DNA of 64,000 nt from Tamarix chinensis (Eukaryota; Streptophyta; Magnoliopsida; Caryophyllales; Tamaricaceae): contig CM060177.1 of NCBI GenBank assembly GCA_030549775.1, positions 29,850,014 to 29,914,013 on the forward strand. The letters run 5' to 3'. The notes below the pieces were generated by a model that had not been told where the DNA came from, searched no databases, and was given only the letters and a program-made list of their open reading frames with translations. Both the position numbers and the translations under genes were made by a program. Every line of letters begins with the position of its first letter. Position 1 is the first letter of the stretch. Shown in pieces: positions 36,100 to 48,190 of the stretch.

Positions 36100-37095
36100 T
36101 GATAAGTGCATTTTATGTCCTATTTTTATAGTGTTAATCCTCATGCTCTACATTACTTTTTATAGTGCTAATCCTCATATTTTTATAGTGTTAATCTACC
36201 TACCTTGTTTTGCGTATTTTTTCTTTGGTTTTTAGTCTTTTCTTATCTTGTTATATGGCTTGTGTAAATAATTTGTACATGATGTGTGGTTAAATTCTTT
36301 GTTGTTAGGGATGATATTAAAACCCTAAACTATAGTTTGATATTTTAATAATATTTTCTTTGTTTTCTTAGTTCTCATGAGATTGTCTTTTCTCTATTTC
36401 AATTGTTATCATTTATATGTGTGATTTTGTCAAATATGATTTATATAGTGTATGTTTTGTTCTAGCTTCCTTATATTAACAATATATAGAATTATATGCT
36501 TGTTAGGTGGCTATATAAACATGCTAGATTTGTGTGTATAAATTAAAGTTAAGTAATTAGCTAACAATTTACCTAATAATTTGGTGATTTTAATTGGAGT
36601 AGTGAAACATTTAGATGCATATTGGATAAAGGTAGGGAATACAACTATACATGTTTTAGATACTAGTTTGGGTACTTAGATATGCATCCTTGTACTTGTA
36701 TCTGATGCGTTGGATCTAGTTAAATATATAAGTATCTTGTTGTGACTATATAGCTATAACTTTATATTTGTTATAATTTTTTGTATTAAATTTATTTAGA
36801 AAAGTAATATAATTAAGTGTATAGACCTACTTCTAGCTTTCAACTTGATTAATCTCTTTCTTATAAATGATAGGTGACATAGAAATTATTTATTTTATCT
36901 CAACTTAATCTATTGGTGGAAATTGATTTCCCAGCACATTTGTTATCTTCGCTTTGACCTGTATTTATTTGCTTATTTTTTATTTTAAAACTATTATAAT
37001 TATATTTTTCTTATTATTTATTTTTATGTGGTTTAAAGTCTGTTATTTTATTCTTAGTGTGCTGACTAGAATTAGGTTATTTGTCTAAATTTCTA
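36100..37095. mobile_element. solo LTR, 996 bp, Athila/gypsy type
   Basis: Starts TGATAAGTGCATTTTATG, a known start for this LTR group. Flanked by the 5-bp duplication AGTTA (36095-36099 and 37096-37100). The right end is TTTCTA, a decayed CA. Removal rejoins the G1 gag frame (HRSNF to HPFNHKPPKM). No coding sequence. Confidence 0.82.
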
Positions 37096-37100
37096 AGTTA

Positions 37101-37640
37101 GAACGATGTGCTTATTTACTAGTGCTACAATTAGTAAAAATGGGGGGGGTGTGGGGTAGCTAAATTGCGTGAGGACGGTTGTTTCGGACTGATGCGTGGG
37201 TGTGGTGGTGTGGGTAGAATAGGGGTTAATGTTTGAAGTGGGGCTGTTGTTGGATGAGGAAGGATTGGGGGGTATCTGGTGGAGGTGGAGATTGAAGAGG
37301 TGGGTCGGGACGTTCTAAGCGTTTGAGGATTTTGGCTAGGGCGGCAGTGTGTTGTTGGCTTTGGTGAGCGGCAATAGCTTGGGGTGGGGGGGGGGGTGGG
37401 AGTAAGGGAAGCAATGGCCTGGTCATGGTTTTGCAGGGTGTCGTTGATATGGGCTAGGGGCATCATCCAAGAAGGAAGGAGAACGAGTGAGCGGAGAACC
37501 GTCAGGCATATTTCTCCTCTCAGTGAAAGCACCACCGGTGATAGCAAAATCAATACCCCACTTGGAGAGCGTGGCACGAGGACAGGGATAGAAAGCAGAC
37601 AAGAAGAGGGAATTAGCATGGGAGGGAAATTTCTTCATTC
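37101..37640 (-). pseudogene. G1 gag N-terminus and leader
   Basis: Minus-strand reading from about 37512 (MPDGSPLTRS), then HINDTLQNHDQAIASL, a Pro run, AIAAHQSQQHTAALAKILKR and LERPDPPLQSPPPPDTPQ. Gypsy gag N-termini commonly have a heptad-like segment followed by Pro-rich sequence. At least two frameshifts are present, one at a G-run near 37387. Confidence 0.72.
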
Positions 37641-37758
37641 ATGCCCTACGTCTATTTCATCATTTCATGTATCCAGATAGAGCTTATGACTAGCTGCTCT
37701 CCAAGTTGTACTAGTAAGACTGGAATCTTGTAGAGAATATTGAAGGACTGCGTCATTA

Positions 37759-37772
37759 CAATCTGATACCTC
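37759..37772 (-). other. G1 primer binding site candidate
   Basis: The minus strand reads GAGGTATCAGATTG, resembling the initiator tRNA-Met site TGGTATCAGAGC. It lies at the expected place about 250 bp upstream of the gag start. Confidence 0.55.
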
Positions 37773-37775
37773 ATT

Positions 37776-37990
37776 GCTCCATTTTACAGACATCTAGCGT
37801 AACTAACGCAGAATTCTAGAACAATTGCAATGAAGCTACATGATCCCCAAACTAGGCCGGTGTGGCTGGGTCTGCCCCTTGGGTCGTGGTGGGGCTTCTC
37901 CTCATTTGCAGGACCTGGGTTGTCTACGCCCGTATCACTGCCCTTTTGCTGAGCATACGAGGAGGATGGTTGGTGCTCCTAAGGATGCCA
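37776..37990 (-). repeat. G1 5' LTR remnant or upstream pol tail
   Basis: The stretch 37880-37926 matches 349-395 at about 79% (TCCTCATTT, GGACCT and GGTTGT shared, same orientation). Either the pol tail lies within the LTR, or a second related element abutted G1. Confidence 0.5.
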
Positions 37991-38615
37991 TGCACAACAG
38001 CAATTAATTTCCGCGCGTGACTCGATCGATCATCGGAATCGACTGCTGCAGATAAGCAAGCCCTGGCTGCGGATATGCAATGTGGGGTGGGGGGGGGGTA
38101 GGGGACGAGTTAGTGGAAATGGAAATGGTGGCTAATTAAGATGACGCGGAGATGGCGGCTGTTCATGCGGGCGTGGGAGCGACAAATGCCGGATCGATGG
38201 ACGGTTGCTTCACAACATTCAAATTAGATCGAGGTGGCTGGCTAGTGATTCAAAGTCACAAGTTTTTTTATTCCCCATAATTCAGATTTTCATAATAATC
38301 AAAAGAAAGGAAACAACTAGCTAGCCATGATATGGTGAAAGACGCCCTTGATCTACGCTTTTTCTGTACACTTGGGAAGCGCAGAAGAGAAACACAACAT
38401 GCACTAAATTAATTAAGGATCTCTATACATTTATATGTACGGAAGAAGGCCTACACAACCTGTTGGAGAAAATTTAATTAATTAAAGCATGCGATTAAAT
38501 TAATTACAATTGGGAAAGAATGAATTGAATCAAAGAATATCCAAAGTCGTCTGAAGAAATTAAAAAAGATCTGCCCTGGAGTGGAGAGAGCGCAGGCAGG
38601 CAGCATCGATCGTCG
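37991..38615. other. low-copy region downstream of the IDA-like gene
   Basis: No transposon similarity recognised. A minus-strand AATAAA (38272-38267) lies about 345 nt after the gene stop and is a possible polyadenylation signal. A G-run occurs at 38088-38101. Confidence 0.5.
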
Positions 38616-38966
38616 TCAGTTGTTGACTGAATTGTGCCTCTTGCTTGGTGCAGAAGCACCGGTCCGTCTCCCACCCTTTGGTAACTTATTCAGCAGCAAT
38701 GTCTTCAACAACCTCATCCCCTCATTCTTGACCCCAGCATTTTCCGCTGATCCCATTAATGCAGCAGCCTCAGATGGAACCACCATATCGAATACTCCGG
38801 CCCGAAGCGCGGGGTCCGGACAGCTTAGATCCACGGTGCTCACGTTCCCTAGAAGTCTTCCGTTCAACACCCGGCCGTAGGAAACGCCTGTCATCATCAG
38901 CGTCACAACCAACAGCACCACACCAGCTTGGTGTAGCTTCACCGTGCTCGCAGTCGCAGCCGCCAT
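38616..38966 (-). CDS. IDA-like (INFLORESCENCE DEFICIENT IN ABSCISSION family) secreted peptide precursor
   Basis: 116 residues, single exon. The N-terminus has a signal peptide: hydrophobic core at residues 14-28 (AGVVLLVVTLMMTGV), likely cut near residue 31. A variable middle follows. The C-terminus is LPKGGRRTGASAPSKRHN plus SVNN, and SAPSKRHN (105-112) is the hallmark core of IDA/IDL peptides. In that family the processed, proline-hydroxylated peptide is sensed outside the cell by HAESA/HSL2 receptor kinases and drives organ abscission, root cap shedding and stress responses. I chose the ATG at 38966 because it has a good context (AAGATGG), starts the signal peptide and lies about 140 bp after the TATA box. 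The in-frame ATG at 39086 is too close to that box. Odd: the usual PIPP before SAPSKRHN is absent. Confidence 0.87.
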   Translation of the reverse strand: MAAATASTVKLHQAGVVLLVVTLMMTGVSYGRVLNGRLLGNVSTVDLSCPDPALRAGVFDMVVPSEAAALMGSAENAGVKNEGMRLLKTLLLNKLPKGGRRTGASAPSKRHNSVNN

Positions 38967-39105
38967 CTTCGTAACCGACGGACGATACAGACGGTAATTA
39001 TATGTTGTGTGGGAAGGAATTGCAGGGTATCGAGTGCCGAAAGCTTTGAGATTTCTTACAAAATCTTTGAGATTGACTAGGGACATAAAGAAGATTGCTT
39101 GTGGT

Positions 39106-39113
39106 TATATATA
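39106..39113 (-). promoter_or_regulatory. TATA box of the IDA-like gene
   Basis: Minus-strand TCTCTATATATAACC. This predicts a transcription start near 39075-39080 and a 5' leader of about 110 nt. Confidence 0.7.
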
Positions 39114-40149
39114 GAGAGATGAACAGGGACGGGCTTTGGTCGCCTTTTTTCTCTTTTTAATATGATTGCGCATAGCTAGTGTTAAGTGGAGGTTCGTGGT
39201 AGAGATTTGAAGGCGGGGAGGAGGGAAGAGGAGGTCAGCATCCTGATATTTCTTGGTAAGATCTGAGACCGTGTTTCATTTATTTATTAATAATTGACTA
39301 TTTCGCATTCACATCGTGTCGCCTAATCTTTTAACTAAATCGATCGAGTAGGGCCGCAGTTAGGGCTCAGGAAAATTTAGGATTTGAAAATTTAATTGGT
39401 CGTCTGAAAATGATATTCTGACACTTAGAATATATGAACCAATTTTTATCAAGAGAATATTTGATATTGAGAATATTATTTAATTTAAAAAAAATATTTA
39501 ATACTTTATTAATAATTTTAATAAGTTATCGTAATATTAATATTTTTATAATGCTAAAATTTTAAAAATTATTTATTTTTTATAATCTAAAATTTAATAA
39601 TTATATCTTAATATTCTTTTTAGAGATTTGAATATATATATATATATATATTCTTTAATTTTTAAAAGTTCTTATAAAAATTATTAAAATAATATTTTTA
39701 TATAAACTTTAAACATATCTAATATCCAACCTATATTCTAGTGGTGCTTTTAAATATTCAACAATTTAAGAAACACGCGATGTAAATCCGATTCGGTCAA
39801 TGGGTCATGTATGAATGTCCCTGCCTACTGTGCCGCTGCCTACTTCTTTGGGTGGATTTGGGCTGTGTCATCGACTCATCTCTGATCACTCGTGTCCACG
39901 ATCCGCGTCGGTGGTGCCAAGTTGCAAAAATCAATTTCACACGCTACCCACCTGCCGCCACCGTGCGACTTTGAGGCACAGACCCAACGGCAGTATGGTA
40001 GTTTGGTAGGGGCTCCCTCCAATACACGCCAATTCATTCGGTCATTTCATCCTTGCTCTCAATCCGCTCTTCATGTTTGTCAACGCACTTGTTAAATGCC
40101 GGACGATCTAAGCTCGAGTTGTCTTGTACAAGGTTTCATAACATAGAAT

Positions 40150-40154
<5 letters not shown>

Positions 40155-40195
<41 letters not shown>
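40155..40195. repeat. (AT)n microsatellite
   Basis: About 20 uninterrupted AT units. Confidence 0.97.
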
Positions 40196-40198
<3 letters not shown>

Positions 40199-40347
40199 TT
40201 AAAAATTAAGATAAATGGCACACAATTTTACTAAAATATCTATACTAGAACTTGAACAATTTATTTATTATGGAATACATTAATAAGGAAGAAGAATATA
40301 AATTATAATGCAATAATAATAAATATTTGTTCGAACTTAAAATATAA

Positions 40348-40350
<3 letters not shown>

Positions 40351-40435
<85 letters not shown>
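40351..40435. repeat. (AT)n microsatellite
   Basis: About 42 AT units, the longest such tract in the window. Confidence 0.97.
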
Positions 40436-40439
<4 letters not shown>

Positions 40440-42149
40440 ACCATCTAATTTAAATCAAACGAAGTATATAATCTTGTTAAAGCATTGCACCAGCTGTCAG
40501 AATTTTTGTAATCTTTTGTGTCATAATAAACTTGTCATTTATTTTCCCTTACCTTGATGAATAAATGCACCATCCTTTCTACCAACATAATAACAATAAT
40601 AATTAGCTAATGGTTTGTCCAAAGAATATGGCTTGCTTATTTAAGAAGTAAATTAATGCATCTAGGATTAATCTAAGAGCACTTCCTAATGACTAGGGCT
40701 CTACCTAATTTCTACGTGTTTTTTAAGCTAATATGAGCATGATTCTTCTATGATTTATTTATTTATTAATTCTCTCCTTTGCCATCACTATTTTACAACT
40801 TGTCTCCTTATCCATTTCCTTTGGATCAACTTTTTTGTTTACCATATAATAACATGTTGTTCATTTGAGTGACCCTTTCCCCCTCTGCTATAGAGTTCAA
40901 ATGGCAAGGCAGCTTATCAAGTGCACAAACACATTAATTGCTATAAATCTAAGCAAGCAAGGAAAAGGCGGAAGCCTTGCTGGGATATTTAGATTGTATT
41001 GATTTTTCTAAGATGTAAGGGGTCTGGGGACCTTAGATAGTTCTTAAGTTATGGAAATCAATCTAGAGTACAAAGAGAGTACCTTTACATATGGTAATGG
41101 GAGGCTAGGGTAGGAGAATGCTAAATGTTGATTACATAAATGACTTGCTACGATAGATTGGGTGCCCATGTTTCCTTTGCAAGCATGTTAAGCACTTGGA
41201 TCATGAATGGTCTGAACACTTCTCATGTATATTGGAAGAATAAAAAATGAAAAAAATAATTAGTTTACACAATCCACACAAGAATTGAATCAAAACAAGA
41301 AGAATAATTTGATGAACTTGAGGGTTGAGTTTTGATTTGGGGGTTTTGGTTTTCATGATTTGTATGAGAATTTTGATGCACGATTTTATGTGGATATTAA
41401 TGTTGGGTTAATGGATAATTATTGGGGTTGAAATCATTGGTTCAAGAAAGAGTATTAGGGTAAAGGTTTCAAAGGAAATCATGGATTTTGGTGTTTGTAT
41501 GTATAAATTATGGTGTATGATTATGAGAACGAATTGAATGTTGGTTAATGGTGTATTGTGGGGGTTTAATTAAGCCTAAAAAGAGTAGCTTAATGGATTT
41601 TATTTAGTTGGAAAGATTCCTTGGTACAGAAGAGGGTTAGGGTTTCAAGAGATTGAAGATGAAGATGTAGTTGAGTTTGTGTATTGCTATGGTTGTGGAT
41701 GAATTCAATTCCGAAAGGAAATCAAAGTTTTTTCATTATTGATTTAAATACATGAATTTCACCTAATAAAATATAAACTCTTTATTAAATATGTTCTAAA
41801 AATATAGAAGATAAATCACACACAAAAAAATGTGCCATAATTGACACACACATAGATACACAAAAGGTATAAATTTTAACAAGATAATTTTAATCTAAAT
41901 TTTCTAGTTAATATCTAAATAACTAAATCTTAACCAAATAACTAATATATATGACCTTATATGCTTCATAGATGTCCTTCCCATGTGCCATGCATGTTGT
42001 TCATTAATAATTAGCTTAATGACCATTAAGTTTCCCCTTTCTCCATAATTAATCAAATAAGTACCCTATTTGGTCCAAGTGTGCTAGTCTAGCCCAAATA
42101 TTCCACCAATGCCAAAATAACGGGTTCTAATACTAAATAAGACAACCCA

Positions 42150-42314
42150 TGGTTCATTGAATTTTTCGGACATGCACCCACATCAAGTGACTATCTATGA
42201 TGAAGGAAGGTGGCATGAGAAGCGAAAGAAGCCCTTCATATTTGAAGAGATGTGGATGAGGCATAAATACTAGGAGATAATTATGAATAAAGAATGGAAC
42301 AAACTCGGATTTTC
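42150..42314 (+). pseudogene. LINE fragment, endonuclease end
   Basis: Plus-strand reading HAPTSSDYL, resembling the SSDH motif at the end of plant LINE endonucleases. Then, past stops, RWHEKRKKPFIFEEMWMRHK and a KEWNKLGF stretch. The F-FE-MW pattern is typical of the segment after the endonuclease. It is cut off by the giant LTR at 42315. Confidence 0.6.
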
Positions 42315-45300
42315 TGTAACACCCCCAATATTCACTACGAAAAAAATTTGTTGTATTAAAAGATACAACAGAAGCAAAGAAAAAAAAACTATAAACTTTG
42401 GGGATATTATCGCCATACTTAGTACCAGACCAGTTCACTGTTGCCGTTCTAGTACCAAGTGCTAAGGCTAAAAGAATAAAATACAATTTATTAGAAACTC
42501 AAACCATATTTAAATCAAAGTAGTGCAATAAACATTTTACAAGGATAGAATCCACCATTGGTGGTTACAAGAATACATATTACATTTAAACCAAAAGTTA
42601 TTAAACTAGAAGTTAAAAAGAGAAAGAGGGGAAACCCTAAAAGTTTTTGGATAATCCTTACGCTCTTTTTCACTGACCACTTAAATAGTACCTGTAATAG
42701 ACTTGTAAAGAACACTGTACATTAAATAGGCAGGGGCCCCACCAATGGAACCATTCAGTACTATAGTACTGAGTAACCCTTTAAACTACACTGAAAGGCA
42801 TGCATGCATGTAACACATCATTCAAATACTTAGCAAGTCCATCACATATTAATATATCATTAGGTGAAATCGATAACTTTTAGGCCTTAGGCCATTAACC
42901 AATCATTAATCAATCACCTCTTGAATTATATCCATGTGAGTGCACAAACCCCAATATTATAGTCGGTGGATAAGAAATATACAGGGTAGAACGCTCTTGA
43001 CCACTATTATTCGCCGATGGATTAGTCTCCAAGACAGAAGGCTCTTGGCCACTATTATCATCGGTGGATCAGTCTGACCCTGACTCACATGGTATTCCAT
43101 TATAAGTGATTAGTATTTTCCATGATTTATTCACATCCAAGATTTAATTTATTGAGCTCAAGACCCCCATTATTATAGCCGGTATACTGTAATACATATA
43201 TACATCTTTCAGGACAAAATGCTACTGGGCTACTATTATATTCGGTGAACCGATACTCATAATATAATTCATCTGGGCTCGGCTCATTCCTCTTTCACTT
43301 TCATGATTAGTGTTTTCCCTTTTAATCATCACAACAATTCTATTTATTTGCCTCAAAAGGGAGATCAAGATCCCAAATACACAAAGGTACACCGGTTGTA
43401 CTGGTGCATACAAGTTACTCAGTACCCTTCAACCATCAACCTAGGGACACAAAAGTTAGGGATGTAAACGGGGCGGGCTTTACCCAAAACCCGACGGATA
43501 CTTAAATGGATACGGATAAATGGATACGGATACGGATATGGATGATGGATTAAAATTCCCGTCGGGTTCGGGTACGGATACGGGTATGGGATATCCATAC
43601 CCGTACCCGTAACTATACCCGTATCCATATCCGTATCCGTTTATCCGATGTATAATTACTCTTTTACCCTTAATTTTGAAATAAATATAGTATAAATTAA
43701 GGTCAAAATTTTCATTTGACTTAACTATAAATGAATTTATCCATCGCGTAATAGATTTATCCGTTGGATAATATCCATTAACGGGTAAACGGATAATCCG
43801 TCGGGTAATGGATATCCAATAGATACAGATATGGATGTGCTAACGGATACCCGTTCGGGTACGGGTACAGATTTAGGTACGGATACAGATTCAGGTACGG
43901 ATTTTCTTATCGGGTACGAATACGGGTATAGTATACCCAACCCGAACCCGCCCCGTTTACATCCCTAGAAAAGGTACCTTAGTCATACTGATGCATACAA
44001 GCTACACAGTACCCTACCTATAAGGACACTTAATCCGTAAGTATGCATACCCCCTAAATAGGTTTGTAGAGCTAAATAGAGTAAAATATAGGGCCTGGCT
44101 GGGGCACTAAGGCACACCAGCAAATACCAGAATAATTGTGGGTTAAACCACGTCTTTAGGGTAGAGGCTCTTAAAGAGCCACTATTCAATCTTGAGGTAT
44201 TTCCCTTTATATATTAGTGTCTTAATTAAGGTGATCATAAAGAGCACAACAACCAGATGCTTATTCACTTTTAATTTGTTTCTTATATCATTAGGTACTC
44301 CTTATTAATACAATTATCCAAGATAACCTAGAGGAATCATTAAGGCCATCATTACTTTACCCCTTATTGATTGTCAAATACCCTTACCTTACTATTCAAT
44401 GTTATTTGAGTCTTATTATGAAACTCTATTAACCCATTGACATAAGATGCGAGTTACTAATTTACTTCTTGCTTGTATAATTATTAGGTCATCCCTTCTT
44501 TACTTGTCAATTTACCATATTACCCTCCATGTTGCATAATTATCAAACAACCCTTTGCTTGTGTTAGGTTACCAAGTTATCTTCTAGACTTATTAAATCA
44601 CAAATCACCCTTCATATATGTTATATTTGTCAGATTTCCCATTTGGTTGGTTAGATTACCAAATTATCCTTCTTCATTATTATAATTACCAAATTATCCT
44701 TCTCCATTTTATAATTACCGCATTGTCCTTCTCCATTATTAAAATTACCAAATTACTCTTATAATTGGTTAAATTACCAAATTGCCCTTCTCCATTATTA
44801 TAATTACCAAATTACCCTTTTAGTTGGTTAAATTACCAAATTACCCTTTCTTTATTTCATATTACTATTTTACCCTTCTACTTTATTAAATTATCATTTC
44901 ACCCTTCCTTTATACCAAATTACCATTTTACCCTTCTACTTTATTAAATTACCATTTTACTCTTCTACTTTATTAAATTACTATTTTACCCCTTTACTTC
45001 CAAAATTACCATTTTGCCCCTTTATTCACCACATTATCATATTACCCTTTCTATTATATTTAATCCACCAAAATACTTTCTCACATCCAAAATTTACCAA
45101 GTTATCACCCCTCCATGTAAAATTACTAAAAGGCCCTTCTTACTAGTCCATTTACCGTTTCTCCCCTTTTCTCTTACAATTTACCATTTCCCCCTTATTA
45201 TGCCACTTTTACTAAAATACCCTCACTACATAGATATTAATATTAATGCTCCATACTCATCATCCAACTCCACCAACTATTATTATTTATCATAATACGC

Positions 45301-45890
45301 ATTAGCACCCACACTTATTTAGGCCACACTCTTACATAAAAAATATTACTAAAATGCCCCTAGAGCTCATAATAACCATATTTATGCATCAATGGTCATA
45401 TTCACATAACATATCATATATAAGCACTTAACATTTTTATTAATAACCAAGATCCTTCCTTAAGCATTATTTCTACACATAACTCATAACTTAGCATGCT
45501 TTTTTCTTAATAACTCAATACAAGCAACTAAATACATTATACTTAACAACATACAACATGCATATAAACATATTAAAAACCCTAATGTGCTAGCATACTT
45601 TTATCCATACGTTTAAGCAAGGTTTAACAATTACCTTATTTTCACAAAAATCGAACCTTATCGGTACTCTGATTAAAGATTGAAGCTTTCATTAGTAAAA
45701 ATCAATCCCTAAAAACAATATCAAAATTAACATAATAAAAGTAGGAAACTCAAAGGAATAATTTTTATATCAAAATCTTAATTAATATATAATGCATCAA
45801 CTATTTTTATACCTTAAAATTAATTATATATTGGGCCATAATTGAGCTAAGACTCATGCTGCTCATGCACTGTGATCTACATGCAAGAGG
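42315..45890 (-). mobile_element. giant LTR B, left half of a head-to-head chimera
   Basis: Starts TGTAACACCCCCAATA and follows LTR A block by block: CTTAGTACCAGACCAG, the GGTGGA repeats, the ATTACC minisatellite (44440-45220) and the spacer. It stops near 45890 where LTR A begins its GC-rich block. No matching right end or duplication exists for it; the sequence then switches to an inverted copy. A hAT MITE is inserted at 43457. Confidence 0.82.
43457..43967. mobile_element. hAT MITE with near-perfect terminal inverted repeats, 511 bp
   Basis: Starts TAGGGATGTAAACGGGGC and ends with its exact inverse. Flanks are ACAAAAGT and GAAAAGGT; the uninterrupted relative in LTR A reads ACAAAGGT nearby, so both are decayed copies of one 8-bp duplication. 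Inside are dense GGATAC/GTATCC and GGGTACGGGTA words in inverted order, giving a large potential hairpin. No coding. Confidence 0.92.
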
Positions 45891-47315
45891 TGAATATCAT
45901 AAGGATAATGTATGGTATAGGGTTGAATGGATAATTACGGGTATGATATGTTGCTTATTTTATAATCATGCAAGAGGTGCCTAGATTGTTAATTATGCAT
46001 GAAAATGTCTGTTGGATATGTTAGAAGTACATATTAGGGTTTTATGTGTGTTATGATCCTTGATATAAAATACTTAATTCTATGATTGGTATACCTTTGT
46101 GTCTCCAGGTTCGTGACCTCCCCCTCGAGTTAAATAAATGAACATGTCGTGTTAATTAAATGTAAAATACTAATCATGCAAAGTAAAAGATTATTGAGTT
46201 GGACCCAGACTGATCCACAGGCAAAAATAGTGGCTAGGTGCAAGGTGACTTAGAGATTGATTCACCAACGAATAATAGTGGCTAGGTGGACATTGCTCTG
46301 GGTGTTTTTGATCCACCAGCTATAATAGTGGGGGATCCCGAACTTAGTAAACCAAACCTTGGATGTTAATAAATTATGGGAAGACACTAATCACTTATAG
46401 TAACACAATGTGAGTTGGGGATAGACCAATCTACTAGCAAGAATAATGGCTTGGTGCAGGGTGCCCTGGAGACCAATCCATCGGTAAATAATAGTGGCTA
46501 GGTGCAATATGCCCTGTGTGTTTCCAATCCACCTACTATAATAGTGGGGTTCCCGCACTCATATGGATATAATTCGAGAGATGATGTTAAATAATGTTTA
46601 ACTAATGGCTTAAGACCAAAAGTATCAATTTCACCTCTATGATCCATTAATATAGTATAAGTTTGGCCTTAGTGCCTATCTCTCTTTTGGTAAGTGATGG
46701 AATTGCTAAGCAGATGGACCTTATGTTATGCATTTCCTATTGTATGTGGTGTTGCATTGTGTATTAACTCCTATGTTGATTATGACCATCTCTATGCTCA
46801 AGTATGTTATCATTTTTACATTGTTTTTGTATAATGTGTTACATGCGGGATCTACTTTTCAGTTTGGTATAAAGGGTTACTCAGTTTCATAGTACTGAAG
46901 GGTTCTGTTTGTGGGCCCCTGCCCATTCAATGGGTAGTGTCCCTTACAGGTTAGTTGCAAGTGTTATTCAAGCTAGCATCGGGTATGAGTATAAGGATTG
47001 TTTGAAAAATATTTCTGGGTTTCTCTTTAAACCTTACTATTTCCTTATTTAAAGATTTTACTCATGAAACCACTAATAGTGGGTTTTTACCTTTTGTAAT
47101 GTCATTAACGCGTTACCCTAAATTAAATGAATTTTTGAATTTGTGTAAATTGTATTCTGTTTCTTTTTAGCCTTAGCACTTGGTATTGAAATGGTAAGAT
47201 GAAACTAGTCTGGTACTAAGTGTGGAAATAATATCCCCGAAATTTATGGTTTTTTGCTTATGCTAATTTGTAAATAAAATGAAAATTTTCAGTAGTAAAT
47301 TTTGGGAGTATTATA
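45891..47315 (+). mobile_element. giant LTR B', right half of the head-to-head chimera
   Basis: Inverted relative to the left half. It contains the ATAATAGTGG-type repeats (46200-46560), TACTCAGTTTCATAGTACTG, GCCTTAGCACTTGGTATTG and the end TTTTGGGAGTATTATA (family TTACA). It joins G2 RNase H sequence at 47316. The left border with LTR B is approximate. Confidence 0.78.
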
Positions 47316-48190
47316 GAGTACACCTCCTATCCCAACCTCACTAGTATCATATGTAACTTCAAACAATTTAACAAAGTTAGGCAAGGATAATATTGGTGCA
47401 TTAAATAGATTGTCCTTTAAAGTCTCGAAGGCTTTAGTGACATCTCCTCCCCACTTAAATTCACAATTTTTTATAAGATTGTTAATAAGTTTGATGAATC
47501 TTCTATAAAAACTTTATAATCCATGAAAACTCCTCACCCCATGAATATCTTTAGGTATTAACCAATCATGAATAACTTGAATCTTTGTAGGATCCACATA
47601 TATACCTTTTCTAATCACAACATAACCAAGGAAAACAATACTCAAAAGAATAAAATCACATTTTTTCCATTTTCCATAGAGTTTATCTTACCTCAGCTTA
47701 TCAAATAATCTCCTCAAATGACTAAGATGATCATGATAAATTTTACTATACACAAGTATATCATCTAAGTATACCATAATGAAATTTCTAATAAAAGGTT
47801 CAAGAAATTCATTCATGAATCTCTCAAATGATCAAGTTTCATTACACAATCCAAATGGCATAACACTCCAGTTGTAAAGACCATATTTTATTTTAAAAAC
47901 AATTTTCCATTCATCCCCCTCTCTTATTCTCATTTGATGATATCCACTCTTTAGATCAATTTTAGAGAATACTTGTGCTCCACATAATTCATCTAAAGTT
48001 TCATCTAATCTAAGCCTAGGAAATATATATTTGATAGTTATATTATTCACAGCTCTAGATTCAATACACATGTGCCATGTACCATCTTTTTTAGGAACAA
48101 TTAATGCAAGTATACAACATGGTCTCATTCTTTCTTTCACATACCCTTTTCCTATGTGCTCTTGTATTTATCTCTCTAATTCCTTAGCCT
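47316..48190 (-). pseudogene. G2 Ty3/gypsy reverse transcriptase and start of RNase H
   Basis: Minus-strand motifs: LALIVPKKDGTWHMCIESRA, VFSKIDLKSGYHQMRIREGD, YNWSVMPFGLCNET, then FIMVYLDDILVYSK near 47780 with an intact YLDD box. GYVVIRKGIYVDPTKIQVI, FHGL/SFYRRFIK and FEVTYDTSEVGIGGVL (RNase H start) reach the LTR B' border. Few disruptions compared with G1: stops near 47830, 47690 and 47520. The rest of RNase H and the integrase are missing on the other side. Confidence 0.92.

Larger units (their letters stand above)
39114..42140. other. low-copy intergenic region upstream of the IDA-like gene
   Basis: No gene or transposon I can support. 39800-40095 is more GC-rich and may be upstream regulatory sequence. 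Two long AT tracts lie at 40155-40195 and 40351-40435. From 40440 to 42140 the sequence is AT-rich and unassigned. Confidence 0.5.

Noticed and set aside
37131..37619. 162-codon Pro-rich frame as an independent gene
   Set aside because: It is the shifted-frame reading of the G1 gag N-terminus.
39084..39086. Upstream in-frame ATG for the IDA-like gene, adding 40 residues
   Set aside because: Only about 20 bp from the TATA box, so probably not in the mRNA; it would also bury the signal peptide.
39815..40095. Two overlapping 64-67 codon frames upstream of the IDA-like gene
   Set aside because: No domain, no start context or promoter; overlapping frames in a GC-richer patch.
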